A stretch of DNA of 64,000 bases, taken from NCBI GenBank assembly GCA_028456385.1, contig JALNQF010000084.1:115428-179427 (forward strand). Direction: 5' to 3'. Positions 33,776-45,215 of this stretch are shown here, one piece after another. The translations under genes and the position numbers were made by a program. The DNA comes from Ophiosphaerella korrae. Its lineage: Eukaryota; Ascomycota; Dothideomycetes; Pleosporales; Phaeosphaeriaceae. Under the pieces are notes generated by a model. That model saw nothing but the letters and a program-made list of their open reading frames with translations, searched no databases and was not told where the DNA came from. Numbering within the stretch: the stretch's first letter is position 1; the number at the start of each line of letters is the position of its first letter.

Positions 33776-35827
33776 ATGAAAGTATTACGGCACGCGGCCA
33801 TTAGCTTCCTATTGCTTAATATTAAGCAAATTAATGCTATTGTGTTGCTCCGTGATTCAGGCGCATCGAGAACGGCCCCACAGCCAAGCAAGAGAGGAGT
33901 AAATGGAAGCTCGATCCCTGCTCCGGTAGTCGTTAGGTATTACTTATATATTTGATCACCCATTCTCACATAATCTAACATGAATAGCGCTTCTCGGAAA
34001 TGGGAGGGCAATGATGGGCCATGGTCAACCTTTGGGATTCAGATTGGTAACACACAAAGCGTAAGGTTACTTCCTTCAACGGCTTCTTCGGTCACCTGGG
34101 TTATCACTGGCGAAAAGGACTGTACATCTGAACTGTCGGCCAATTGCACCAATTTACATGGAGGGGTTTTCGATTGGCAAAAGTCTAAGTCATGGGAACC
34201 GCTTGCCAACAAATCACTCCAAGTCAATGCTTTTCTCAACGGAACTGTGCAAACCAATCTCGGCCTTGACCATGTAAGATTGAGTGGACCAGCTGGGGAA
34301 GTGTCAGTTGTCAACAATTCAGTCATTGCAGGTATTCAAGCTACCAATGCTACATGGTTAGGAGCCTTGGGACTTAATCCAAGGTCAATGAATATCTCCA
34401 ACTCAACAGATTCACCACAGACTAGCCTTATCCAAGAAATGAAGGATCAAAGCCTTATACCTAGCCTATCTTGGGCATACACCACAGGGGCTGGATACTG
34501 TAAGTCTCATCTCTTCATGACCACTCGAATTCATTCACTGTTGTTTAGCTACTACCACCTCATAATATGGAGTACATTATGCCTTTAAATTCCATTCTAT
34601 AACTGACTTGACAATATAATAGGGATAGGAAGCTTCTTTGGGTCACTTACTCTTGGTGGTTATGATGCAGCCCGCTTGACGAAACCAGCTGCAACTGATC
34701 CCCACATGACATTCCCGATGAATACGGACCCAACCCGAGACCTTATCGTCGGCATCTCTTCGATTAAAGCAAGCAAAACGACTTCACCCAATTCAGAGAC
34801 AGCTTTGTTGAACCTCGGCAATAGCGCCTTCGCGTTGATTGATTCTACCACTCCTTACTTCTGGTTCCCGGAAAGCCTATGCAAATTATTTGAGGTCGCA
34901 TTTGGCCTTACATGGAATGAAAAGGCTGGGCTGTACATTCTGAACGCTTCACAGCACCAAACACTTCTTACTCTTGACCCTGAGGTTACTTTTATGCTGT
35001 CTCCAACTCTTCCTCCATTAGCCGGGAACAAAACAGTTTCAATTACTTTGCCTTACTTTGCCTTCGATCTCAGCGCCGCCTCACCTGGCACTAAAGAAGA
35101 ATTATTATACTTTCCTCTCAAACGAGCGGCAAAGGATAGTCAAATTACCTTAGGCAGGGCCTTTCTACAAGAGGCATATCTAATAGTTGACTATGAGCGT
35201 TCCAAGTTTTCGGTATGGCCGGTCAACTGGGAATGGACCCAGAATAAGTCGCAAATCATTTCCATTACTTCCACTGATTCGTTAAATGGAACGGACTTGG
35301 AACATGTTCACAAAACTTTAAGTAAGGCCGCCATCACTGGTATTTCTGTGGGTATATTTGTTGTTACCATTGCTATAGCTACAGCTGTAGTCATTGTCCT
35401 TCGTTCGCGTTGTCGAGCTTGCACTCAAAACTTTATCAAAGAATTACCTGGTGACTCGGAATACGAACTTCATGAAGAACACCGATTCGAATGTCCTGGG
35501 GGCGGAAAGTTTGAGTTAAATGGCATTGGCAGACCATTTGAAGCTGATGGCCACCCAATCACATACGAACTGGATGCTGGCCGGGATGGTATTGCTGCAG
35601 TATCTGCAGGGCCTATTGCTGAATTATCTGAGCACACGGTATTGGAAGCCGGGGTAGCTTCAAAATATGGAACTGGTGATAGAAAGGGTACGATTTCGGT
35701 CAAGGATAATAAGGAGAGAAACGATGAAGAAGGGCAAAGAGGTGAATGCTGTGCAAACATTCAGAAGGCACAACGCGCAATGAGCTTTATGGACTTTTTC
35801 AGACTCACCCTAAGGTCTCACGAATAA
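33776..35827 (+). CDS. Pepsin-like (A1 family) membrane protein, probably catalytically dead
   Basis: Exons 33776-33936, 33988-34499 and 34623-35827, 625 residues. A signal peptide (MKVLRHAAISFLLL) precedes a bilobed A1 domain. The first lobe motif reads VRLLPSTASSVTWVI: where active enzymes have Asp-Thr-Gly, this protein has Ser-Thr-Ala. The second lobe keeps FALIDSTTPYFWFPESLC, so only one active-site Asp remains and its Gly is changed. Family features still present are GSLTLGGYDAARL and ITLGRAFLQEAYLIVDYE. Many N-glycosylation sequons fit an extracellular domain. One membrane helix (ISVGIFVVTIAIATAVVIVL) lies near residue 460, then a cytosolic tail of about 150 residues. A surface sensor or binding protein is more likely than a protease, by inference. 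Splice joins are PVVV-SASRKWEG and GAGY-WIGSFFGS. Confidence 0.82.
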
Positions 35828-36077
35828 TGGTACGACATGGTCGAAATTATAGAAAATATAATCAAGCACGCAAAATCACAATTATTCCACCCGGCCGTAG
35901 TGCCATCACAATTCGTTCGGGGACAGGCGTTCTAATGATTTAAGTCGACTCAGTTATGAAAACACCCAATTTTTTGGCATCAGTGGTTGAGCGTTGTTGC
36001 TTGGTTGAAGGTGCAAAAGATAGAGCCGGTTTAAACAAAGTTCAGTGTCTTCCGTTCATCTGGTTCAAATTCGATTT

Positions 36078-37934
36078 TCATACAATTGAACTTTTGACAT
36101 ACTCAACTGGTCCCACATAGTTCCACCTTCCATAAACATAGTAGTAGACTAAGGAGAAGGCCAATATAAACCCAAACATGAGAGAACTCCAATTCATACC
36201 TGCTAGACCTGGATTGGGCGTAGCCGGGAAAAATGAAAAGATAAACGCAAGTGACAAGAAAGCTATCGCAATAGCATTCACTATGATACCGGCTTTTCCA
36301 AGACTGAATTGAGTGGAGAGAAGACGATCTCCGCGGATGCGCTTTGCAAAGACACAGCTAATAACAATCAGATAGGAAGAGATGAGGCCGACCTGCCCAA
36401 GCGAGGTGATGACATTGAAGGCAATGTCAGAGCCGATAATGATCAGGGAAAGGAGCGTTGTAATGAGTAAAGTAACACCAATGGCATTGACGGGAACACC
36501 CTGGCCTGGAGGTATCTAGCCAAGCAATTAGTCGCAACGGATACGAGAGTCAGGAATTGCAACATACGTAAGCGAGAAAATCTGAGAATGGGAGACCTCT
36601 GTCACGGGCAAAGGCGAAGAGCTGGCGTGATGAGGTTGTTACCTGGTTGATGGCGCAAAACAGAAACAGAAGGCAAAGGGTTGCTGCTAAGATTGATGTT
36701 ACAACCGTTGACTTAGTGGCATTATATAGCACCTGAATCCATGGTTGGCCAAAAGGGGTCCTAAGTATTGCGGGTATGTCGTCTCCTAATCTTGACATGA
36801 CGGTGACTGTCATTATGAATCCTACTGCGTAGTTCACGACCGCTGTGGCCACCATTGCTCTTGGAACTACCCTCGCAGAGTCCTGTACCTCTTCTGACAG
36901 ATGACAAGACGAGTCGGAGCCGATTAATGTCACGACCGGCCCAAGGATTCCGACGAGAGTAGCAAGGCCAGTATTGCCCCACCCACTGTTGTCTTCGAAC
37001 CGAGTCCAGACAGTACTGGACTCTGAGCGGGGTCCTTTCACCCATAGAACAACTGCAAAGGCGATGAACCCGAGAATGTGTAGGATGAAACCAATGCCTT
37101 CCAGTAATGGTAGTGTTCTAATGAGGACAGTGTTCCAAAGTATGGCGAATGAGGTTATGGCGATGCAGAATAATGTAGTATGCCATTTTTGGATAGTATA
37201 TGAGGGCGAATTTAGAGCGATTAAGCCTTGGACCTGCTGAGTCGCCGCAAAAGCGGTGGTGGCCATAGCCGCTTGCCATCCGATGACACACATCCACCCT
37301 TGAGGCACTTGGTCAGAGTTACTAGAGCTAGATGAGTCAACTGTGCCTTACCGACTACATAACTGAGAAACTTCTGTTGTTTCTGGGGCGCAATTTCTGA
37401 GACCCAGTGATACTGGCCGCCGGCCGTTGGGGCCCTGTCTAACTTCAGCAAGCCATTAGTCTTCCGGATCAATATGCTTGGTACAAACATAGAAGATAGT
37501 TCTGCCATCGACAGCATGACAAAGAACATGCCGAAGCAGACGGCGAGAAACATCCAGATAGCACCAGCGGTACCGCCATTACTCAATGAAATACCGATGA
37601 TACTGCAACGCATAATGTTAGATTATATTCGCGCTGTTTTGCGTAGAGGGTTTGTCACTAGCACAACTCACACTAAAGCATATTCCCAAGTGCTACCTAA
37701 GATAACAGCGTAACCAAAAATTGACATGAATTTGAAGTTTCGCTGGCGGTTTGTCTATCAGCACAGATACTTTGTATGACAGAAGAGTCGTAGAGTCACC
37801 TTGAGCTGCTGCTTCTTGCCCATGCGATCCATGTGGCGCCTGTCGTTCTGCGTCCCCTCTGTCTTCTCTGTTGCACCTGCAGCGGTGTTGATATGCACCC
37901 TCGTGGCTGGTTCCTTTGACCCCATAGTGTCCAT
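36078..37934 (-). CDS. Amino acid/choline-type permease (GABA permease-like, APC superfamily)
   Basis: Twelve-segment plasma-membrane transporter. Exons (minus strand) are 37934-37800, 37742-37672, 37602-37489, 37434-37352, 37298-36568 and 36515-36078, 523 residues. The joined protein runs MGKKQQLK-RNFKFMSIFGYAVIL, then SNGGTAGAIWMF, APTAGGQYHWVSEIAP and VVG-WMCVIGWQAAMATTAF. The APTAGGQYHWVSE motif and GSDSSCHLSEEVQDSARVVPRAM are diagnostic of the fungal ACT group (GABA, choline, related amines). The last exon includes IPPGQGVPVNAIGVTLL. All five introns have GT-AG ends. The gene lies downstream of a Zn2Cys6 regulator and another permease, all on the minus strand. Exact substrate is unknown. 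Confidence 0.9.
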
Positions 37935-38372
37935 GATGGAGCAAGATATAAGACTCTAAAACAAGGGAAACAAGAGCGAATTGTATCTAGGTAAGATAGT
38001 AAAAGCTGGCGATGGCTAGTAAGACAGACTTGAGATGCAATGCATGCAGTCTTGGCTGCAGAAGGCTGCTGCGGACCGTGCTTTACTGTTACCCGGAACA
38101 CTTCTGTTGGTGTAATATGCTTTTGTGATATGCGTCGGACGCCTGTTAAATAGACAGTTTTTGCGTCAATCCAATACCTATTCTCATCCGCTGCATTAGT
38201 ATTGGGGTGTGCCCTGTGCTACTCAAAAATGACACTCAGTGAACTACAAGGATCACGAGTCACAACTGCGGGGTAGGTAGCATGGTTCTGGGCAGTGCGC
38301 GCAATGAGCAGATGTGAGATTGCACCTGAGCGGATACATACAGTCCACGAAGTTGATATAATGATGAAGTTT
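37935..38372. promoter_or_regulatory. Permease promoter region
   Basis: 438 bp between the GABA-type permease start and the 3' end of the regulator gene. Nothing else recognised. Confidence 0.35.
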
Positions 38373-40160
38373 CTACCAAGTCAAGTATTGGACGCTTCCT
38401 GGTGTATCTCGAGCCATGTCCCGCACACTCCTGTACTGGACCTTCGCCTTCCTATTATCTCCCTCATCATATGACAATGCAATAACGACAATTCTCAAAT
38501 CTTTCGGTACGATGAAATCATGATCAGGCATGGGTAATAGCCCCAGCTCTGCTTGCACACTTTCTTGCTCCAATCTTAATAATTCCTCTGCGATTTTTCC
38601 GGCCAGCATGCCATCCCAGAGGCCTTCTCTTCTTGGATGGCTCAACATGAGTTCGACGGCGCGTCTACGTAAGGAGGCACACGAAGAGGGCGCACGACTT
38701 GCAACTAGCCACAGTGCAGATAGTGGACCTATTGATGTAGTGAATACAGGAACCAACGAAGAGTGGTGTTGCAGCAGCTTCATAGCAAGGTCTAGTATCT
38801 TAGCAAAATGTGCGTCAAGGTTGAAAGGTATCCGGCACGATTCGAGCATGAAGTTAAACTTTGCTTCAAGGTCAGCTCTAGGATGCCGTATGAAGTACTC
38901 GGTCTGGGCGTGCAACAGCTGGAGCGCGACTAACGATTGGGAGAAGTCATTGGCACTGCAAGATGCTTTTTCACAAAGCCGCTCAAGCAGCTTGGTGCCT
39001 CGGTCAAAGCGTTCCAGCAATTTTTGATATTCTTGAAATACATCTTCGTTTTCGTCGTAGGGTCGGTTAACTGATGCCTGCAAGAAGGCCAAGATGTGGT
39101 TGTTTAAGGCTTGAAGGTAGGCTTGCATCGCTACCAACGCTGCGTTATCGACTTCTGCGTCTAGAAAGACGGTTGATACCCTGTTTTGTGGGATTGGCTC
39201 CCATCGCTGTGCCTCTGCCGTGGTCATAATCGATCTCGCCTGCAAATCCAACCCAACCAATATTGATCGGAGTGACCCGATGTCAATTGGATGTCGCTCG
39301 ATATCGTCCTTCTTTTCACGATCTATTTCATGGAGGAGTCGGATACCACTCCTCAAGTGTTGGAAACCCTCGCGCTGATGGCCTTGAAGACAAGCCATAC
39401 TACTAAATAACACCGAGCACGTCATCAAAGTGACCTTGTTTACTTCGTTTATACCATTGCCTGACCTAATTGCCTTCAGTAGCCCCTGTATAGCCTGATT
39501 AGATTGTCGTAATGCAAACTGCAGATACTGATCTGCTATATCCACTTCATTGATGTGGGAGCTGTTGCCTTCGAGGTATCTTCGATGCATAGCACCAAGT
39601 GCGATTACACAGTGTTGAATTGATTCATGCTGGTGAGCGGCCTGGAGAATCTCTCTCTGCCAAAATGGAGAATCAAGAAAGCCCCGCAAGGAAGGCACAG
39701 CATATGTGGTGAAGAATTCAAAACTAGATCGTTCTTGAGCCGTGTTAAACTGCAGTGCTGGAGCTAATGGCATCGGCGAGTGAGAGCGAGATAGTTCATG
39801 ATTAGCATGGCTAGACGGTGGACTGGAGGAAGGCGAGTGAACAGCAGGCCGAAAGGTTGGGTCATAACCATCGCATTTGCGGCCAGTGGAAATACACCGT
39901 TTGCAGTGAGGTTTTTCCTCGTCGCATTTAACTTTGCGTATTCTAGGCATGTCAGCACAAAAACAAAGACGTTTGTTTGTCGTTGTAGGCATCCTCTGTG
40001 TTAGGTAGATTGCCGTAAGTGTGGAATACGCCAACTCCGGAAGGTTTCGTTATAGACAAAGCATAGACATAAGTGAGCTCACTTACTTGCAGGTCTTACA
40101 ACCTGTGCGGTTTTTCGGCTTCCAAGCTCTTTGGCGAGCCTTACCAGCAGGCATTACCAT
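38373..40160 (-). CDS. Zn2Cys6 transcription factor
   Basis: Exons on the minus strand are 40160-40087 and 39942-38373, 547 residues. Splicing of the 144-nt intron completes the binuclear zinc cluster: NRTGCKTCK joined to IRKVKCDEEKPHCKRC then GRKCDGYDP, giving the six cysteines with normal spacing (C-x2-C-x6-C-x6-C-x2-C-x6-C). The rest has the helical fungal-specific regulatory character, for example RSSFEFFTTYAVPSLRGFLD and PFWQREILQAAHQHESIQH. It sits between two permease genes on the same strand and may control them, an inference from position only. The start Met at 40160 is the first in frame before the zinc cluster. Confidence 0.9.
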
Positions 40161-40988
40161 GGTGAAAAGTTTTGGGCAGTGTGAGAATGTGCCAAATCAG
40201 TGATGTTGTAAGACTCAATACATATCCTTTGAATTTTAAAGTCTCACGATCGTTATGGATGTGTTTTGGCCAGTATTTAGACCTTGCAGAATACACTCAG
40301 TTGTGGCTGCGGCGCAGTTGTGCTTTCAAATGCTTGTCAAGGCGTTCAGCGTGGGGCAGAGTGCTTCAACCAATAGGGTGGCAGTGCCAAACTTAGTTGA
40401 ATTGCTGACGGGGCTCCCTTGTATCCACAAGGCATCTTTTGCGAGGCTTAAACCTCATAAATCTACTTGATAAGAAATTTAGCATGCAAATTAATGCAAT
40501 GCTTGTATCATACTAGTAGGATGATAGAGCTGCATTTTCACTGAATGGTAGCAGCAATACAGCGAAGGGCACAACTTGATTTGAGAGCATTCAATGCTTG
40601 AGGCTGAAGATAGGTATAATTTGTGGTGTGTTGGATTCCGTAATTATCCCAACAAGGCGTTCTTTGCAGCTTGGGACGCCTTGGGTCAAGTGATTTTGAT
40701 GCTTATTCTCGGGCTCCGTTCATCGATTAGCAACTTTGGAGAGCTTGTAACAGGAATGTCATCCCAGATGCGCATTGACCACCAGCCGCAAGGCCCTTGT
40801 CCGTCCGTCCAAGTCACTGATGAGAGACCTATGACTCAACAGCAAGATCTGCTATTAGTTTTCTTTATATATTATTTTGATGCTTATAAGCGAATACAAT
40901 ATGCACCACTTCGAAGATGATAATCAGTATATTGGGTTGAAAAGAGCTTTGTTTTAGTGGTGACTAAATCACTTATTTTACCTTTCCC
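40161..40988. other. Intergenic region, regulator promoter
   Basis: About 830 bp. A plus-strand open frame at 40594-40920 (108 codons) has no family match and no supporting splice structure, and I do not call it. No repeats seen. Confidence 0.4.
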
Positions 40989-42716
40989 TCAGAAATTTGC
41001 CCACATCTTTTTTACAAAATTTTGCTTCCCATTTGAGCGAACGTGAGACTCCTCACCATGCGCCACTTCAACATGATCTTCCAGATCTCTCCTCTTACCC
41101 TCATCGAGATTGATCTCATCATTATGCCACCAGCGGGTTTTGAACCAGAATTTGTATCCAACGAATATTATACCGAATAGTGGGAGTAAAATATAGGCGT
41201 CTACAAAAGAGCCAGCGTCAAAGGGGCTCAGCGTAGTCCATCCTTGAACGAGAGCTAGAAACAGGTTGGCGAACAGTCCGAAGTAGGAATTCCAGGGATA
41301 GCCAAAGGACTTGAACGGCAGCTGATCAGGAGTTCGGCCTTGAGCACTCCATGCTTGCCGAAAGCGGATATGTGTGAACGAAATGCCGCCCCAAACCAGG
41401 AATGTAGAGACACCGCTCAGGTTAATGATGTAACCATAGGCTTTGCCACCACCAGTACTCAGGTTCATCAGAGAAAGAAATCCGAAGAGATTGGTAGCAA
41501 TGATAGCGGGGTAAGGAACGCCACGTTTGTTGGTTTTGCCCAGGAATCGAGGTGCCATTTTCTCTTGAGCCATAAATAAGAGGGTGCGGCTGCCGATGTA
41601 AATAGAGCTGTTTGCTGCAGAAACAACGGTGATGAAGATGAAGGCATTAATGAGGTGCACTCCACCTTGCCAGCCAGCATTTTGTATAGCGATTGTCATT
41701 GGGCTTTTTAACGCACGACTTTTGCCGTTGATCAGACCGTCCGCGTTGGAAGGGCAAGTCAGTCCAAAGAAGAACGCAACACCCATATATACGAAGAGAA
41801 TACGCTGTAAAAACAATTTAGCTTTATCAAGGCCGGCAGTTTTGAAAGTATTAGGAGCCACTTACCCAAATGACTTGTCGGATGGCAAGAGGCACGGCCA
41901 CACTGGGATTTTTGGTCTCAGTTGCAGCCACAGCCACCGCCTCGACGCCAGCATAAAAGGTCGAGGCAAATACAAACACTTGGGCAATGCCTCTGAAGCC
42001 ATTTGCAAATGCACCGGGATCGTGCCAGTATCGGAAACCAATAGCTTCCGTTTGGCCAATCAAACCACCCGACACATAAATGATACTGAAAAGGAAGTAG
42101 GTGCAGAGCCCAAACAGCTTCACTAAAGCCAGCCAGAATTCAGCCTCGCCGAAGGATTCAACACCAATCATCTGGAATGCGGTAAATGCGGTCCAGAACA
42201 GGAGGAAATAGCCGTAGGATGGCACTTTGTCGCTCCAAAAAACCATGAGAGATGAGATAACGTTGTACTCATTGGCCAAGACGCATGCCCAGACAAGCCA
42301 GTATTGCCATCCCATAGCCACACCAAAGGCCTTGTCAACGAATCGACTGGAGAGCGTAACAAAAGCACCGCCGGTTGGATATAACGTGGTCATTTCGCCC
42401 AAAGATTGTGTTACACTCCAAGCAACAAGACCAATAATACCAAAGCCGATCAATAGAGCTGCTGGACCACCGTTGGCAAGAGCTATATAGTCAGTTTATT
42501 GGCTTGGAGTCGAGATGAATGAGGATGCGTACCACCGCCAGTACCGACAAGAATTCCAGGACCAATAATGCCAGCCAGGGCCATCATGGACAAATGTCGA
42601 GTCTTGAGGCCTCGCTTGATGCCAGACTCCGGGTCAATACGCTGATGGTCTTCATTGTTGATGCTTGCCGTAGGCGATTCGTTGCCAACGGGATTCTTGG
42701 TGTCAAAGGCCGCCAT
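40989..42716 (-). CDS. Amino acid permease (YAT/GAP1 family)
   Basis: Exons on the minus strand are 42716-42533, 42482-41866 and 41804-40989, 538 residues. The N-terminus ends in RGLKTRHLSMMALAGIIGPG, the signature start of the yeast amino acid transporter family. It continues ILVGTGG-ALANGGPAALLIGF and LGEMTTLYPTGGAFVTLSSRF. Further motifs are FWLALVKLFGLCTYFLFSI and VSAANSSIYIGSRTLLFMAQ. The cytosolic C-terminus (KKMWANF) is short. Introns of 50 and 61 nt restore conserved sequence. It belongs to a minus-strand trio with the Zn2Cys6 factor and the GABA-type permease. Substrate range cannot be read from sequence; no decay is visible although the mariner remnant starts 460 bp away. Confidence 0.92.
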
Positions 42717-43172
42717 ATTGCAAAGTATTCGGAAGGTGAAGAGTGGGCAAAGGCGTCATCTTATACCTAGCTGGGTGTGATGGACTAATAGTACCTTGGC
42801 ACGGATCGCACTAGGCCATCCCGCTGTGGTTGTTGACTACAAGAGTAACCAAAGTTGCAGGGATGATGTGATTAGGGCGGAGTATGTCGCGATAACGATA
42901 AGCGTGCGAATCGTTTTGAGCACACGACTACGATAACTACACGGTGGCACCGAACGCCATTCATTAGGGATAACATAAGCGAAGGGCCATGCGCGAGGTC
43001 CTTGGCCGCAACGGCAGGGTTTTGTAGATTCTGATGGTAATTATGGTACGAGTGTGGTGCGAGTGCGCCGACCGTGGGTGAGGGTAGGCTTAGCCTACCT
43101 TGGCCTAGTTGAACCCACTCCACACGGAGCCTCCACAAGCAGTCTCTCCACCGTCGCTACACCTACTCTTTG
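42717..43172. promoter_or_regulatory. Permease promoter next to the transposon
   Basis: 456 bp from the permease start to the left inverted repeat of the mariner element. No further gene seen. Confidence 0.4.
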
Positions 43173-43206
43173 TGCGGAGATGCCTTTCAAAAGTCCTCGC
43201 TGACGC
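43173..43206 (+). repeat. Left terminal inverted repeat of mariner element
   Basis: Core ATGCCTTTCAAAAGTCCT is found inverted at the right end; 31 of 34 positions match. Confidence 0.85.
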
Positions 43207-43411
43207 TAAATATGCTAGCAATGCTAGCGCGCCACCAAAACGCCACCAAAACGCCACTCTATTTCACTCTACCAATCCCTCTGCCCTCCTTGTGCTCGTT
43301 GCCACCTTCAAGCTCAATGATCTTCTGGATATGTACAGGAATCCTCTCAATCTAGGCCTGAATTTGGGACTGAGGGAGCTCATCCAGCACTCAGTTCATG
43401 CCTTAACTGCC

Positions 43412-43701
43412 TGCTCTGTAACGAAGGTTCTCCGAACACTCGAGACTCTCGTGAACTCTGGTACGAGTTGAGGGGGCGGGGCCGATATACCAAAGATCAT
43501 GACATTGTATAGTTGTAGTCCAAAGCGGGGCCGATGCGCTACACAGGCGCATAAAAGGCTCGATACTTGCGAAGAGAGTAAGGCAAGTATTATTCTCCCT
43601 TAGATACTAGTAGTACTATCGAATATTATCTGTCATCCCTTCACTATCTCCTGTGGCCTACGGCAAGTACTATTGTCTTCCAGCTACCTCCTAACATGCT
43701 C
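43412..43701 (+). mobile_element. Solo LTR, family A, full length, inside the transposase
   Basis: LTR body 43417-43696 (280 bp), TGTAACGAAGG...CTCCTAACA, flanked by the direct repeat TGCTC at 43412-43416 and 43697-43701. Removing LTR plus one repeat restores transposase reading KNRE-QAVKA without a base out of place. A 3'-truncated relative lies at 20598-20812. Confidence 0.9.
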
Positions 43702-44028
43702 TCTGTTCTTTGGTGCACCTTTCCTTGTCGTTCTCCTCTTCATCCAGAACTAACAAGGTTCAATAGCATTTAAGTTAGGCAAATTACTATACTAAGGAAG
43801 TCTCTTAACTTCCTCCTTCTTATAATAAATGTCTTAAGCATAGTAGGCGTAAGAAGGTGCTTTGTCTTCTTAGACAAGAGTATTTAGCTTTTCTTTTAAG
43901 CATTCCTTTGTAAAAGGGGTAAGCTTAGGAATAAGAACTTAAGTTTAATATCTCTACTAGTTAATACTACTTCCTTTGCTATAAGAGAGCTTGCTGTTTT
44001 TTTTTTCTACTTCTACTAAAGTAACTAA

Positions 44029-44231
44029 CTAGGTGTTAGACCGCAGCTCTACTCCACTGCGCCAAACAAACCCAAAAAGGTAGATGAGTATTCAACAACG
44101 TTGAATACCGGAGTAGAACAGTATATATCGTTACAAAGGCCCACTGGCCCTTGACTCTCGGCTCGGTATGCGCCAATCGCAATACCACTACAGCCCTGCA
44201 GGCCTTGTAGGCGCCGAAGCCTAACACTAGG
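44029..44231 (+). mobile_element. Solo LTR, family B, inside the transposase
   Basis: LTR body 44034-44226 (193 bp) begins TGTTAGACCGCAG and ends GAAGCCTAACA. It is flanked by CTAGG at 44029-44033 and 44227-44231. It is visibly richer in G+C than the AT-rich transposon body around it. Confidence 0.9.
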
Positions 44232-44764
44232 CTTATTTCTTAGTCCTACTTATCTTAGACTAGTTATAAGTTCCTATTCCTCCTTTATTATAGGCTTAAG
44301 AAGCTTATTTAGTTTATTAATCTTTTTAATAGATTCTTCTCTCTTTCTTTATCTCTAGCTTCTAGTAGCAACAAGGACTTTTCTTCTTATACAAGAAGTA
44401 ACCCTAGAACATAAACTCTAAATATCCTTTTTATCTTTCCTAAATATAGCTACGTAGAAGAGCTTTATTGGTTTTTCTCTATAGTCTATAGCCTCCTCGA
44501 TAGTAAGGAAGAATAATAGACGTCTCGTCTATCTAGATAACGTTCTTCTACTCTTTAAGTATCTAGTGTTTATAGTCTTTGCACTACTACAATTGCTTAG
44601 CTCTTATCTTTGTTATTAACCTAGGCTTCCTTGTTAGCTTAGTCTTCTTAAATCTAGTATTTTTAAGTACTCTCTATACTGTAGCAGTAGAGATATTAAC
44701 TCTTTCTTAGCTAAGATCGCTAGCAAGGTTAGTACAAGACTTCTCTCGCGCGTATTAATTAAGT

Positions 44765-45215
44765 CGTACTGTAACGGGGCTCCTGGTCGTCGACTACCTG
44801 AAGCCTCAAGGGGGTTGAAGTGGATTGGAAGATAATGGCTAAGGTACGTGTGGTGATTGTGCAATGAACTATGAAGCACTGAATGATTCTAAACAATAGA
44901 TGTTACTGCAGTGTCGCTCTTGGTTAGAGATTGGATTACCGATGCTATCCTAATGATGCGCATTGCTACTGACTATATACCTAATACTTTTCTTATGCTT
45001 TGTTGCTTCGTTGTTTCTTACTTCGCAAAGTTACGAAGTTGGCTTCGCGGCTTCGTGGTTGCTAAGATCGCGAAGTCGCGAAGTTATTACGTGTCTCTAT
45101 TGTGATTGACTTCCTAATCGAGCTCGTTGTCCTAAGGGTTATATGCGTTGTTATCTTCTATTATGGGGCTGATTGGTTCTATTTGGTTTCCTTCTGTTAC
45201 AACCGTAACACGTAC
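44765..45215 (+). mobile_element. Solo LTR, family C, inside the transposase
   Basis: LTR body 44770-45210 (441 bp) begins TGTAACGGGGCTCC and ends AACCGTAACA. It is flanked by CGTAC at 44765-44769 and 45211-45215. It contains a cluster of TTCGCG/CGCGAA-type short repeats at 45015-45085. Its removal rejoins transposase KVR to YDLINTRERS. Confidence 0.9.

Noticed and set aside
40594..40920. 108-codon plus-strand frame in the regulator/permease spacer
   Set aside because: No family match, no intron support and ordinary AT-rich composition; likely chance.
43109..43471. 120-codon plus-strand frame
   Set aside because: Runs across the mariner inverted repeat and antisense to the transposase C-terminus; not an independent gene.
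43641..43696. End of LTR A at the CTGTCA near 43638
   Set aside because: No target duplication at that point. Extending to CTAACA at 43696 gives TGCTC on both sides and restores the transposase frame.
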